From Microbacteriaceae bacterium (GTDB lineage: Bacteria; Actinomycetota; Actinomycetes; Actinomycetales; Microbacteriaceae), in the NCBI GenBank assembly GCA_003454135.1, contig DMKW01000012.1, forward strand, positions 4,317-13,951: a stretch of 9,635 nt of DNA. Reading direction: 5' to 3'. This document shows, piece after piece, positions 1 through 5,626 of this stretch. The notes under the pieces are model-generated. The model saw nothing but the letters and a program-made list of their open reading frames with translations, was not told the origin of the DNA and searched no databases. The translations under genes and the position numbers were made by a program. The stretch's first letter is position 1. Each line of letters begins with the position of its first letter.

Positions 1-500
1 CGCTCGATGAAGTCCTGCCACAGGCGGTCGTCGCCGACGGCACGCCGTGCCTCCGAGCGCGTCATGAGCGGCTCGCACACGCTCGGGAAGAGGGTGCGCG
101 CGAGGTGCGCCGTGCGGCCGTAGAACTCGTGCCAGGCGGCCGCATCCGACTCCGCACCGATCGACGCGAACGACCGCGCCGTTGCTTCGGCGTCGCCGCT
201 GTCGACGAGAAGGCCTCGCGCCGACCCCGGTTCCGGGGTGTATGACGAATATCGCCGACGCAACAGCCGGATGTCGAGGTCGAGTTCGCGGATGATGCGC
301 GCCGGGAGCAGGCTCACGAGATACGAGTAGCGGGAGAGCCGGGCGTCGACGCCCTCGAACGCCTGGGCGGAGACCGCCGCACCGCCGAAGTGCTCGAGCC
401 GCTCGAGCACGGTCACCGACTTGCCCGCCTGCGCCAGGTAGGCGGCCGCGACGAGACCGTTGTGGCCGCCGCCGACGATCACGATGTCGGTGCTGTTCAC
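1..500 (-). CDS. FAD-dependent oxidoreductase, phytoene-dehydrogenase-like (partial, N-terminal part)
   Basis: This is the first 166 residues of a flavoprotein that runs off the left edge. Starting from GTG at 500 it reads MNSTDIVIVGGGHNGLVAAA. This is a classic dinucleotide-binding beta-alpha-beta fold with GxGxxG at G10, G12 and G15 and the acidic residue closing the second strand at E33 (VTVLE), followed by the GGA segment after it. This pattern is typical of the NAD(P)/FAD-dependent oxidoreductases related to phytoene desaturase (COG1233). The FAD-binding region is visible, but the substrate-binding and C-terminal parts are outside the window, so the substrate cannot be named. The GTG start overlaps the stop of the upstream MarR gene as GTGA (500-497), so the two are probably co-transcribed and translationally coupled. 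A carotenoid-pathway role is not implied: many members are of unknown function and no carotenoid genes are visible here. Confidence 0.85.
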   Translation of the reverse strand, partial: MNSTDIVIVGGGHNGLVAAAYLAQAGKSVTVLERLEHFGGAAVSAQAFEGVDARLSRYSYLVSLLPARIIRELDLDIRLLRRRYSSYTPEPGSARGLLVDSGDAEATARSFASIGAESDAAAWHEFYGRTAHLARTLFPSVCEPLMTRSEARRAVGDDRLWQDFIE

Positions 501-1021
501 CCGTCGGACCGCAAAGCGTCGTCGTTACGGGGGTTGCCGTCGTTCCTGGGCGCGTCTTCGTCGGCGGCGCAGCCGATGGCGTCGATCACCCTGCCGGAGA
601 GGTTGAGCAAGCGCTCGGCCTCGTCAGGTTCGAGCACGTCGAAGAAGTAGCGGCGCACCGCGGCCAGGTGGCCTCGCACGGCGCGCAATACTGCGCGTCG
701 CCCGTCGGCGGTGATGCCGATCCACGAGCCGCGCGCATCAGTCTCGCACTCGAAGCGCGTGAGCAGCCCACGCTTCTCCATGCGGGCGACGAGGTGCGAG
801 ACCCGGCTCTTCTCCCAGCCGATGCTCGACGCGATGTCCTTGCTCCTCAGCCTGCGCTGCGGCGCATCGTTGAGCGCGAAGAGCACCTCGTACTCGGAGG
901 CCGAGATTTGCGAGTCCTCTTGGAACTGCAGTTCGATCGCCCGGTCGAGCCGGCGGCGCATCACGAAGAAAGCGCGCCACACCTCCACCTCGGTGTCAGT
1001 CAGCGCTGGCTGGTCGCCCAT
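497..1021 (-). CDS. MarR-family transcriptional regulator
   Basis: This is a 174-residue winged-helix repressor or activator of the MarR family, a usual length. An N-terminal dimerisation helix (about 10-35) is followed by the HTH (about 59-87, RSKDIASSIGWEKSRVSHLV) and the beta wing (about 91-108) carrying the family D-x-R (D95, R97). C-terminal helices complete the dimer interface. Two cysteines, C92 at the wing and C151 near the C-terminus, could allow redox sensing, but that is inference. The last 20 or so residues are a polar, low-complexity tail with RNDG/RNDD/RSDG repeats. The gene is divergent from an FMN reductase and overlaps a downstream FAD oxidoreductase by 4 bp. MarR proteins in this position usually control both themselves and the divergent gene in response to phenolic, quinone or oxidant ligands. 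The ATG at 1021 is preceded by a TAGAAT box at leaderless spacing and has no Shine-Dalgarno sequence, which supports this start. Confidence 0.93.
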   Translation of the reverse strand: MGDQPALTDTEVEVWRAFFVMRRRLDRAIELQFQEDSQISASEYEVLFALNDAPQRRLRSKDIASSIGWEKSRVSHLVARMEKRGLLTRFECETDARGSWIGITADGRRAVLRAVRGHLAAVRRYFFDVLEPDEAERLLNLSGRVIDAIGCAADEDAPRNDGNPRNDDALRSDG

Positions 1022-1027
1022 TGCACT

Positions 1028-1033
1028 ATTCTA
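1028..1033 (-). promoter_or_regulatory. -10 box of a probable leaderless marR promoter
   Basis: On the minus strand TAGAAT (5 of 6 matches to TATAAT) is followed by exactly six bases, AGTGCA, and then the marR ATG. Transcription would begin at or next to the A of the start codon, giving a leaderless mRNA, common in actinobacteria. No purine-rich ribosome binding site precedes the ATG, which fits. A weak -35 candidate, TTGGAT, lies 18 bp upstream. Confidence 0.6.
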
Positions 1034-1041
1034 CACAGTCG

Positions 1042-1071
1042 TTGACACGTCATCCAATGTCTGTTTATGTT
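1042..1071 (+). promoter_or_regulatory. Promoter of the FMN reductase gene
   Basis: A perfect -35 hexamer TTGACA (1042-1047) is separated by 18 bp from TATGTT (1066-1071; 4 of 6 matches to TATAAT). Initiation would fall near 1078, leaving a leader of about 29 nt with its ribosome binding site at 1095-1100. Both operator-like sites described separately touch this promoter: one covers the -35 box, the other begins on the last base of the -10 and covers the likely start point. That is the geometry expected for repression. Confidence 0.6.
1043..1052. promoter_or_regulatory. Candidate MarR operator, site 1
   Basis: TGACACGTCA is an inverted repeat with arms TGAC and GTCA around a 2-bp centre. It overlaps the -35 box of the rightward promoter and lies just upstream of the marR -10 box, so a bound dimer could affect both directions. 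It matches site 2, read on the other strand, at 9 of 10 positions. Assignment to the adjacent MarR protein is inferred from position and symmetry. Confidence 0.5.
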
Positions 1072-1080
1072 GACGTATCA
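1071..1080. promoter_or_regulatory. Candidate MarR operator, site 2
   Basis: On the minus strand this reads TGATACGTCA, 9 of 10 identical to site 1 (TGACACGTCA). The centres are 28 bp apart. Read on the minus strand both sites also fit TTGG-(A)-TGAYRYGTCAAC, so the similarity extends beyond the core. It begins at the last base of the -10 box and covers the presumed transcription start of the FMN reductase gene. Confidence 0.45.
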
Positions 1081-1094
1081 CCAAACCACCACGA

Positions 1095-1100
1095 AAGGGA
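1095..1100 (+). promoter_or_regulatory. Ribosome binding site of the FMN reductase gene
   Basis: AAGGGA, six bases before the GTG at 1107, is a good Shine-Dalgarno match at normal spacing. It decides for the GTG start, which places the flavin-binding GSTRPG loop immediately after the first beta strand as the family requires. Confidence 0.65.
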
Positions 1101-1106
1101 ATCACT

Positions 1107-1700
1107 GTGCCTCTCAAGATCGGCATCATCATTGGCAGCACCCGTCCGGGACGCAACGGCGAGGCCGTCGGCAGGTGGGTGCACGAGATCGCCTCGAAGC
1201 GCGCGGACGCCGACTACGAACTCGTCGACCTGCTCGACTACAACCTTCCGCACCTCGATGAGGGCATGCCGGCGTCGATGGGCCAGTACGCGAACGAGCA
1301 CACCAGGCAGTGGGCGGAAAAGGTCGCCGAGTTCGACGGCTTCATCTTCGTGACCCCCGAATACAACCACGGCACATCCGGTGTGCTCAAGAACGCGATC
1401 GACTTCATCTACGGCGAGTGGAACAACAAGTCTGCCGGGTTCGTGAGCTACGGCGCCGTGGGCGGCACGCGCGCGGTCGAGCACTTACGTCTGGTTGTCG
1501 GCGAGCTGCAGATCGCGGATGTGCGCGCCCAGGTCGCCCTGTCGCTCGCGACCGACTTCGAGAACTACCACGTCTTCACGCCCCAGGCGCAGCGCGCGGT
1601 TCAGCTCGGCACCGTGCTGGACCAGACCGTCGCGTGGGCCGGGGCGCTCAAACCGCTCCGCGAGCCCTCCCGCGAGCTCTCCGCCGCCACCGCTGCCTAG
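1107..1700 (+). CDS. NADPH-dependent FMN reductase family protein
   Basis: This is a 197-residue flavodoxin-like enzyme that uses NAD(P)H and bound FMN for two-electron reduction of quinones, azo compounds, chromate or free flavin (PF03358 family; the ChrR/YieF, ArsH and Lot6 types belong here). After the first strand (KIGIIIGS) comes the FMN phosphate loop GSTRPGRNGE (residues 10-19). PEYNHGTSG (84-92) is the signature that packs on the isoalloxazine ring, and SYGAVGGTRA (114-123) is the third flavin-contact loop. The length is usual and no signal peptide is seen, so it is cytoplasmic. The GTG start is supported by AAGGGA six bases upstream. It is divergent from a MarR regulator with paired operator-like sites on its promoter, suggesting induction by an electrophile or quinone-like compound. 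The true substrate cannot be told from sequence alone. Confidence 0.93.
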   Translation: MPLKIGIIIGSTRPGRNGEAVGRWVHEIASKRADADYELVDLLDYNLPHLDEGMPASMGQYANEHTRQWAEKVAEFDGFIFVTPEYNHGTSGVLKNAIDFIYGEWNNKSAGFVSYGAVGGTRAVEHLRLVVGELQIADVRAQVALSLATDFENYHVFTPQAQRAVQLGTVLDQTVAWAGALKPLREPSRELSAATAA

Positions 1701-1725
1701 TCCGTCGAGCATCTCCCAGTCGGCT

Positions 1726-1768
1726 GTCGCCAACTGCTCCGAGTTCGCCCCGGCCCGCGGTTGGCGAC
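1726..1768 (+). terminator. Stem-loop after the FMN reductase gene
   Basis: GTCGCCAAC (1726-1734) pairs perfectly with GTTGGCGAC (1760-1768), a 9-bp stem with a 25-base loop, beginning 26 bases after the FMN reductase stop codon. There is no T-run after it. It may act as a weak or factor-dependent terminator, or be one end of the candidate repeat element. Confidence 0.35.
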
Positions 1769-1804
1769 GGTCGACCCGGGTGTCGGGACGCGGCGCCTGC
1801 GGGC

Positions 1805-1835
1805 GGCCACCGCTGCGCGAAGCGCGGTGCTGGCC
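1805..1835. repeat. GC-rich hairpin inside the 1701-1980 gap
   Basis: CACCGC (1808-1813) pairs with GCGGTG (1824-1829), extended by GGC (1805-1807) with GCC (1833-1835) across a bulge. This is a strong structure in either strand. It is probably part of the candidate repeat; no function can be assigned. Confidence 0.4.
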
Positions 1836-1968
1836 GATTGCGCCGAAATCGCCCCCGGTGGCCCAAGCGGAGCGCGGCCGACGCCCGGAACGGCGAACTC
1901 TTGCTTGGCGGGCAACCTGACGCAACTGCCATGCGCCGAGCGGCGGAACACGCCGCGCCACGCGCAAG

Positions 1969-1974
1969 TAGTCT
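1969..1974 (+). promoter_or_regulatory. -10 box of a probable leaderless putA promoter
   Basis: TAGTCT (TANNNT type) is followed by exactly six bases, CGATAC, and the putA ATG. This is the same geometry as the marR start. No Shine-Dalgarno sequence lies before this ATG. Upstream by 18 bp is GGAACA (1945-1950), only a partial -35 match. Confidence 0.55.
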
Positions 1975-1980
1975 CGATAC

Positions 1981-4900
1981 ATGTCGACGTATGCGCCCGA
2001 TTCGCCTGTGAGCCTCGACCCGTTGGCGGCGGAGGCCATCGAAACCGTCCGCCGTTGGCTCGCCGAGAGCGCGGATGTCGCTCCGGACAAGTCCGCTGAG
2101 CGGCTCGCCGGCGTACTCAAAGATCCCAAAGGGCTCGACTTCACGATCGGGTTCGTTGACCGAGTCGTGCGGCCGGAAGACTTGCGGGTCGCCGGCAGAA
2201 ACCTCGAGCGCCTGTCGCGCGCCGTGCCGGCCTTCCTGCCCTGGTACATGCGGGTCGCGATCCAGCTCGGCGGCGGATTCGCCCCCCTCATCCCGTGGCC
2301 GATCGTGCCGATCGCCCGCGCGGTGCTGCGCAGGATGGTCGGCCACCTCATCGTGGATGCGACGCCCAAACGCTTGGACAAGAGCATGGACGCGCTGCGT
2401 CGATCCGGCATCCGGCTCAACCTCAACCTGCTTGGCGAGGCGGTGCTCGGTGACGAGGAATCGGATCGCCGCCTCCACGGCACGAGGGAACTGCTGGAGC
2501 GCGACGACGTCGACTACGTCTCGATCAAGGTGTCGTCGGTGTCGAGCCAGCTCTCCATGTGGTCGTTCGACGAGACCGTCGAGCGGGTCGTCGCGCGGCT
2601 CACACCGCTCTACGAGCTCGCACTGCGAGGTGGAGCCCCCGCTGCGGCGGGGGACGCGGGGCTCGCACCCCGCGCACGCAAGTTCATCAACCTCGACATG
2701 GAGGAGTTCCGCGACCTCGACCTCACCATCGCGGTATTCACACGCATTCTCGAGCAGCCGCGCCTGAAGGGCCTCGAGGCCGGAATCGTGCTGCAGGCGT
2801 ACCTGCCGGATGCGCTCGCGGCTATGCAGGACCTCACGGCCTGGGCCACCGAGCGCCGGGCGGCGGGCGGGGCGGGCATCAAGGTGCGCCTCGTCAAGGG
2901 CGCGAACCTCGCCATGGAGCATGTCGACTCGATCATGCACGGCTGGCCGCTGGCCACCTATTCGACCAAGCGGGACACGGACACCAACTACAAGCGGGTG
3001 CTCGACTGGTCGCTCACGCCCGAGCGCACGGACGCCGTGCGCCTCGGTATCGCCGGACACAACCTTTTCGATGTCGCGCACGCGTGGCTGCTGGCGAAGC
3101 AACGTCATGTCGAGTCGCGCATCGAGTTCGAGATGCTTCTCGGCATGGCGACGGGGCAAGCGGATGCGGTCAAGCGCGACGTCGGCGGCCTGTTGCTCTA
3201 CACGCCCGTCGTACACCCCGGCGAGTTCGACTCGGCGATCTCCTACCTCATCCGGCGCCTCGAGGAGAATGCGAGCAGCGAGAACTTCATGTCCGGTGTG
3301 TTCGAGCTCGCGCAGGATGAGCGGGTCTTCGCCCGCGAGGCCGACCGATTTCTCTCCTCGATTCGCGCCCTCGACCGCACGGTACCGGCCTCCAACCGAC
3401 GGCAGGACCGCAATGCTCCCGTGGCGCCGCTCCCGATCGACACTGCCCCTCGCGAGTTCGCGAACGAGCCGGACACCGACCCGGCGGTAGCCGCCAACCG
3501 CGCGTGGGGGCGCGCCATCCTCTCGCGCGTGGCGGAATCGCGCCTCGGCGTCGACGAGATCGCGGCGGCACGCATCACCGACCCCGGCGCCCTCGATCGC
3601 CTCATCTCCGAGACCGTCGAGGCCGGCACCCGGTGGGGACAGCGCCGGGCGGACACCCGAGCGACCGTGCTGCACAGTGCGGGGGAGGCGCTCGCCGCCG
3701 CGCGCGCCGACCTCATCGAGGTCATGGCCCGTGAGACCGGCAAGACCATTGCCGAGGGCGATGTCGAGGTGAGCGAGGCGATCGACTTCGCCCACTACTA
3801 CGCCGAGCGGGCGCGCGAACTCGACCGCATCGAACACGCGGAGTTCGTGCCGTCGAAGCTCATCGTCGTCACGCCGCCGTGGAATTTCCCGGTCGCGATC
3901 CCGGCCGGGTCCGTGCTCTCCGCTCTCGCCTCCGGGGCGGCCGTCATCATCAAGCCGGCTCCGCAGGCGCGGCGCAGCGCCGCCGTGCTCGTGGGTGCCC
4001 TCTGGGCCGGCGGGGTGCCGCGCGACGTGCTGAGGCTCGTCGACATCGAGGAAGGCGAACTGGGCAAGCGGCTCGTCTCCAACCCCGCCGTCGACCGGGT
4101 GATCCTCACCGGGGCGTGGGAAACCGCCCAGCTCTTCCGCTCGTGGCGACCCGACCTGCCCCTGCTCGCGGAGACGAGCGGCAAGAACGCGATCATCGTC
4201 ACACCGAGCGCCGACCTCGACCTCGCCGTCGCGGATGTCGTCAAGAGCGCGTTCGGCCACGCCGGCCAGAAGTGCTCTGCGGCGAGCCTCGTCATCCTGG
4301 TCGGATCGGTCGCGAGGTCGGAGCGCTTCCGTCGCCAACTCGTGGACTCGGTCACGACCCTGCGGGTGGGATACCCACAGGACCCGACGACCATCATGGG
4401 CCCCATCATCGAACCGGCGCATGGCAAGCTCGAGCGTGCGCTTACGGCGCTTGCCGAGGGCGAGTCGTGGCTCGTGGAGCCCCGGTCGCTCGACGAATCC
4501 AACCGCCTCTGGTCCCCCGGAGTGCGCGACGGGGTAGCAGCCGGAAGCGAATTCCACCTCACCGAGTACTTCGGCCCGGTGCTCGGCATCATGCAGGCCG
4601 ACACGCTCGCCGAGGCCATCGAGCTGCAGAACGCGCCGGCCTACGGGCTCACGGCGGGCATCCACTCGCTCGACTCCGACGAGATCGCCGCCTGGCTCGA
4701 CGCGGTCCAGGCGGGCAACCTCTACGTGAACCGCGGCATCACTGGCGCAATCGTGCGCCGCCAGCCGTTCGGCGGCTGGAAGCGGTCCACGGTCGGTGCG
4801 AGCGCGAAGGCCGGCGGTCCCAACTACCTGCTCACGCTCGGCGACTGGCGGCCGGTGTTCCCCGAGCCGGGAACGAGCGTCGTGCTCGAAGGCCTGAGCG

Positions 4901-5514
4901 ACGCGGTCACGACGGTGATCGAAGCGGCGCAACCCGGCATGGAGTTTCTCGAGTTCGACCTCGTGCGGTCGGGAGCTGTGAGTGACCAGCGCGCGTGGGA
5001 TGCCGAGTACGGCGGCTCGCGAGACGTCTCCGGCCTCATCGTCGAGCGGAATATATTCCGCTACCGGCCGGTGCCGGTGACGATCCGGCTCGCCGAGGGG
5101 GCGTCGCCGGCCCAACTCGTCCGCGAGATCGCGGCAGCGGCACGCGTGGGCGCGCCCGTCTCCATCAGCTCCGCCGTGCCCCTTGCGGCCGGGCTCGTGC
5201 GGCTCTTCGGCACCGCGGCCTCGCCGCTCGAGGTTCGTGGCGTGCTCGTGGAGTCGGATGCGCGCTTCCACGCGCGACTGCAGTCCGGCGAGGCGGGTCT
5301 CGGCAAGGGCGCCCCCGGCCGCATCCGGCTCATCGGCGGCGACAAGGTCGCCCTCGCGACCGTGCTCGGCGGCGATCCGGATGTGGCGATCTACGCCGGG
5401 CCGGTGACCATCTCCGGTCGCATCGAGCTGCTGACCTTCCTGCACGAGCAGGCCGTGAGCATCACCGCCCACCGATTCGGCAACCCGGACACCTCGACCG
5501 TCGTCGTGATCTGA
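1981..5514 (+). CDS. putA: Bifunctional proline dehydrogenase / L-glutamate gamma-semialdehyde dehydrogenase (PutA)
   Basis: This 1177-residue enzyme oxidises proline with FAD to pyrroline-5-carboxylate, passing electrons to the quinone pool, and then oxidises glutamate semialdehyde with NAD+ to glutamate. The proline dehydrogenase barrel spans about 90-440: the flavin and substrate segments VRLVKGAN (K306) and DTDTNYKR (332-339), then LLYTP (Y407) and the final helix YLIRRLEEN, whose R425-R426 match the carboxylate-binding arginine pair known in E. coli PutA. The aldehyde dehydrogenase part (about 500-950) has PWNFP (N635), ETSGKN (E731), GQKCSA with nucleophile C765, and EYFGP. A further 220 or so residues form the C-terminal domain seen in longer PutAs. 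There is no N-terminal ribbon-helix-helix domain, so unlike E. coli PutA it should not bind DNA. The ATG has a TANNNT box six bases upstream. A glycine/alanine loop at 216-231 is encoded by two hairpins. Confidence 0.96.
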   Translation: MSTYAPDSPVSLDPLAAEAIETVRRWLAESADVAPDKSAERLAGVLKDPKGLDFTIGFVDRVVRPEDLRVAGRNLERLSRAVPAFLPWYMRVAIQLGGGFAPLIPWPIVPIARAVLRRMVGHLIVDATPKRLDKSMDALRRSGIRLNLNLLGEAVLGDEESDRRLHGTRELLERDDVDYVSIKVSSVSSQLSMWSFDETVERVVARLTPLYELALRGGAPAAAGDAGLAPRARKFINLDMEEFRDLDLTIAVFTRILEQPRLKGLEAGIVLQAYLPDALAAMQDLTAWATERRAAGGAGIKVRLVKGANLAMEHVDSIMHGWPLATYSTKRDTDTNYKRVLDWSLTPERTDAVRLGIAGHNLFDVAHAWLLAKQRHVESRIEFEMLLGMATGQADAVKRDVGGLLLYTPVVHPGEFDSAISYLIRRLEENASSENFMSGVFELAQDERVFAREADRFLSSIRALDRTVPASNRRQDRNAPVAPLPIDTAPREFANEPDTDPAVAANRAWGRAILSRVAESRLGVDEIAAARITDPGALDRLISETVEAGTRWGQRRADTRATVLHSAGEALAAARADLIEVMARETGKTIAEGDVEVSEAIDFAHYYAERARELDRIEHAEFVPSKLIVVTPPWNFPVAIPAGSVLSALASGAAVIIKPAPQARRSAAVLVGALWAGGVPRDVLRLVDIEEGELGKRLVSNPAVDRVILTGAWETAQLFRSWRPDLPLLAETSGKNAIIVTPSADLDLAVADVVKSAFGHAGQKCSAASLVILVGSVARSERFRRQLVDSVTTLRVGYPQDPTTIMGPIIEPAHGKLERALTALAEGESWLVEPRSLDESNRLWSPGVRDGVAAGSEFHLTEYFGPVLGIMQADTLAEAIELQNAPAYGLTAGIHSLDSDEIAAWLDAVQAGNLYVNRGITGAIVRRQPFGGWKRSTVGASAKAGGPNYLLTLGDWRPVFPEPGTSVVLEGLSDAVTTVIEAAQPGMEFLEFDLVRSGAVSDQRAWDAEYGGSRDVSGLIVERNIFRYRPVPVTIRLAEGASPAQLVREIAAAARVGAPVSISSAVPLAAGLVRLFGTAASPLEVRGVLVESDARFHARLQSGEAGLGKGAPGRIRLIGGDKVALATVLGGDPDVAIYAGPVTISGRIELLTFLHEQAVSITAHRFGNPDTSTVVVI

Positions 5515-5547
5515 GCTCACGCCCGCCGCTCGCGCTCACGCCCGCCG
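5515..5547. repeat. Short direct repeat, 14 bp, period 19
   Basis: GCTCACGCCCGCCG occurs at 5515-5528, immediately after the putA stop codon, and identically at 5534-5547, separated by CTCGC. It sits directly before the large hairpin. No function is evident; it may come from a local duplication. Confidence 0.7.
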
Positions 5548-5549
5548 AC

Positions 5550-5607
5550 GGGGCCAATGCGTGCAATCGGGGCCAACGTGTCGGCCCCGATTGCACGCAT
5601 TGGCCCC
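5550..5607. terminator. Perfect 25-bp-arm hairpin between convergent genes (probable bidirectional terminator)
   Basis: The arm 5550-5574 (beginning GGGGCCAATGCG) is exactly complementary to 5583-5607, with an 8-base loop AACGTGTC at 5575-5582. It begins 36 bases after the putA stop and ends 19 bases from the stop of the leftward oxygenase gene, so it lies between the tails of two converging transcripts. Neither side has a T-run, so it would be a terminator without a U tract, as often described in actinobacteria. The octamer GGGGCCAA occurs twice in the left half (5550-5557 and 5569-5576). The perfection of the arms is greater than a terminator needs, so a repeat-family hairpin or protein-binding site is an alternative. 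Confidence 0.65.
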
Positions 5608-5626
5608 TCTCGCGTGGGCGGCGACC

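Larger units (their letters stand above)
1726..1914. repeat. Candidate small non-autonomous repeat (MITE- or REP-like) with imperfect terminal inverted repeats
   Basis: The 280-bp gap between the FMN reductase gene and putA is not convincingly coding and is rich in symmetry. Near its left end, 1730-1749 reads CCAACTGCTCCGAGTTCGCC. The minus strand of 1892-1908 reads CCAAGCAAGAGTTCGCC, the same ends (CCAA and GAGTTCGCC) with a 3-base shorter middle. These would be imperfect terminal inverted repeats of an element of about 190 bp. Two hairpins (1726-1768 and 1805-1835) lie inside. No target-site duplication is clear. Whether the element is repeated in the genome cannot be seen from this window; the other possibility is ordinary intergenic DNA with a terminator for the upstream gene. 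Confidence 0.35.

Noticed and set aside
1697..1951. A small 84-codon minus-strand ORF in the gap before putA
   Set aside because: It has no recognisable domain and no clear ribosome binding site, and it overlaps hairpins and inverted repeats. The region is better explained as a non-coding repeat.
1648..5520. A 1290-codon open frame on the minus strand across putA and the gap before it
   Set aside because: It is antisense to a gene with unmistakable PutA motifs and is full of R, G, E, D and H in a composition typical of frames opposite GC-rich codons. No domain is recognisable. It arises because GC-rich third positions suppress stop codons in that frame.
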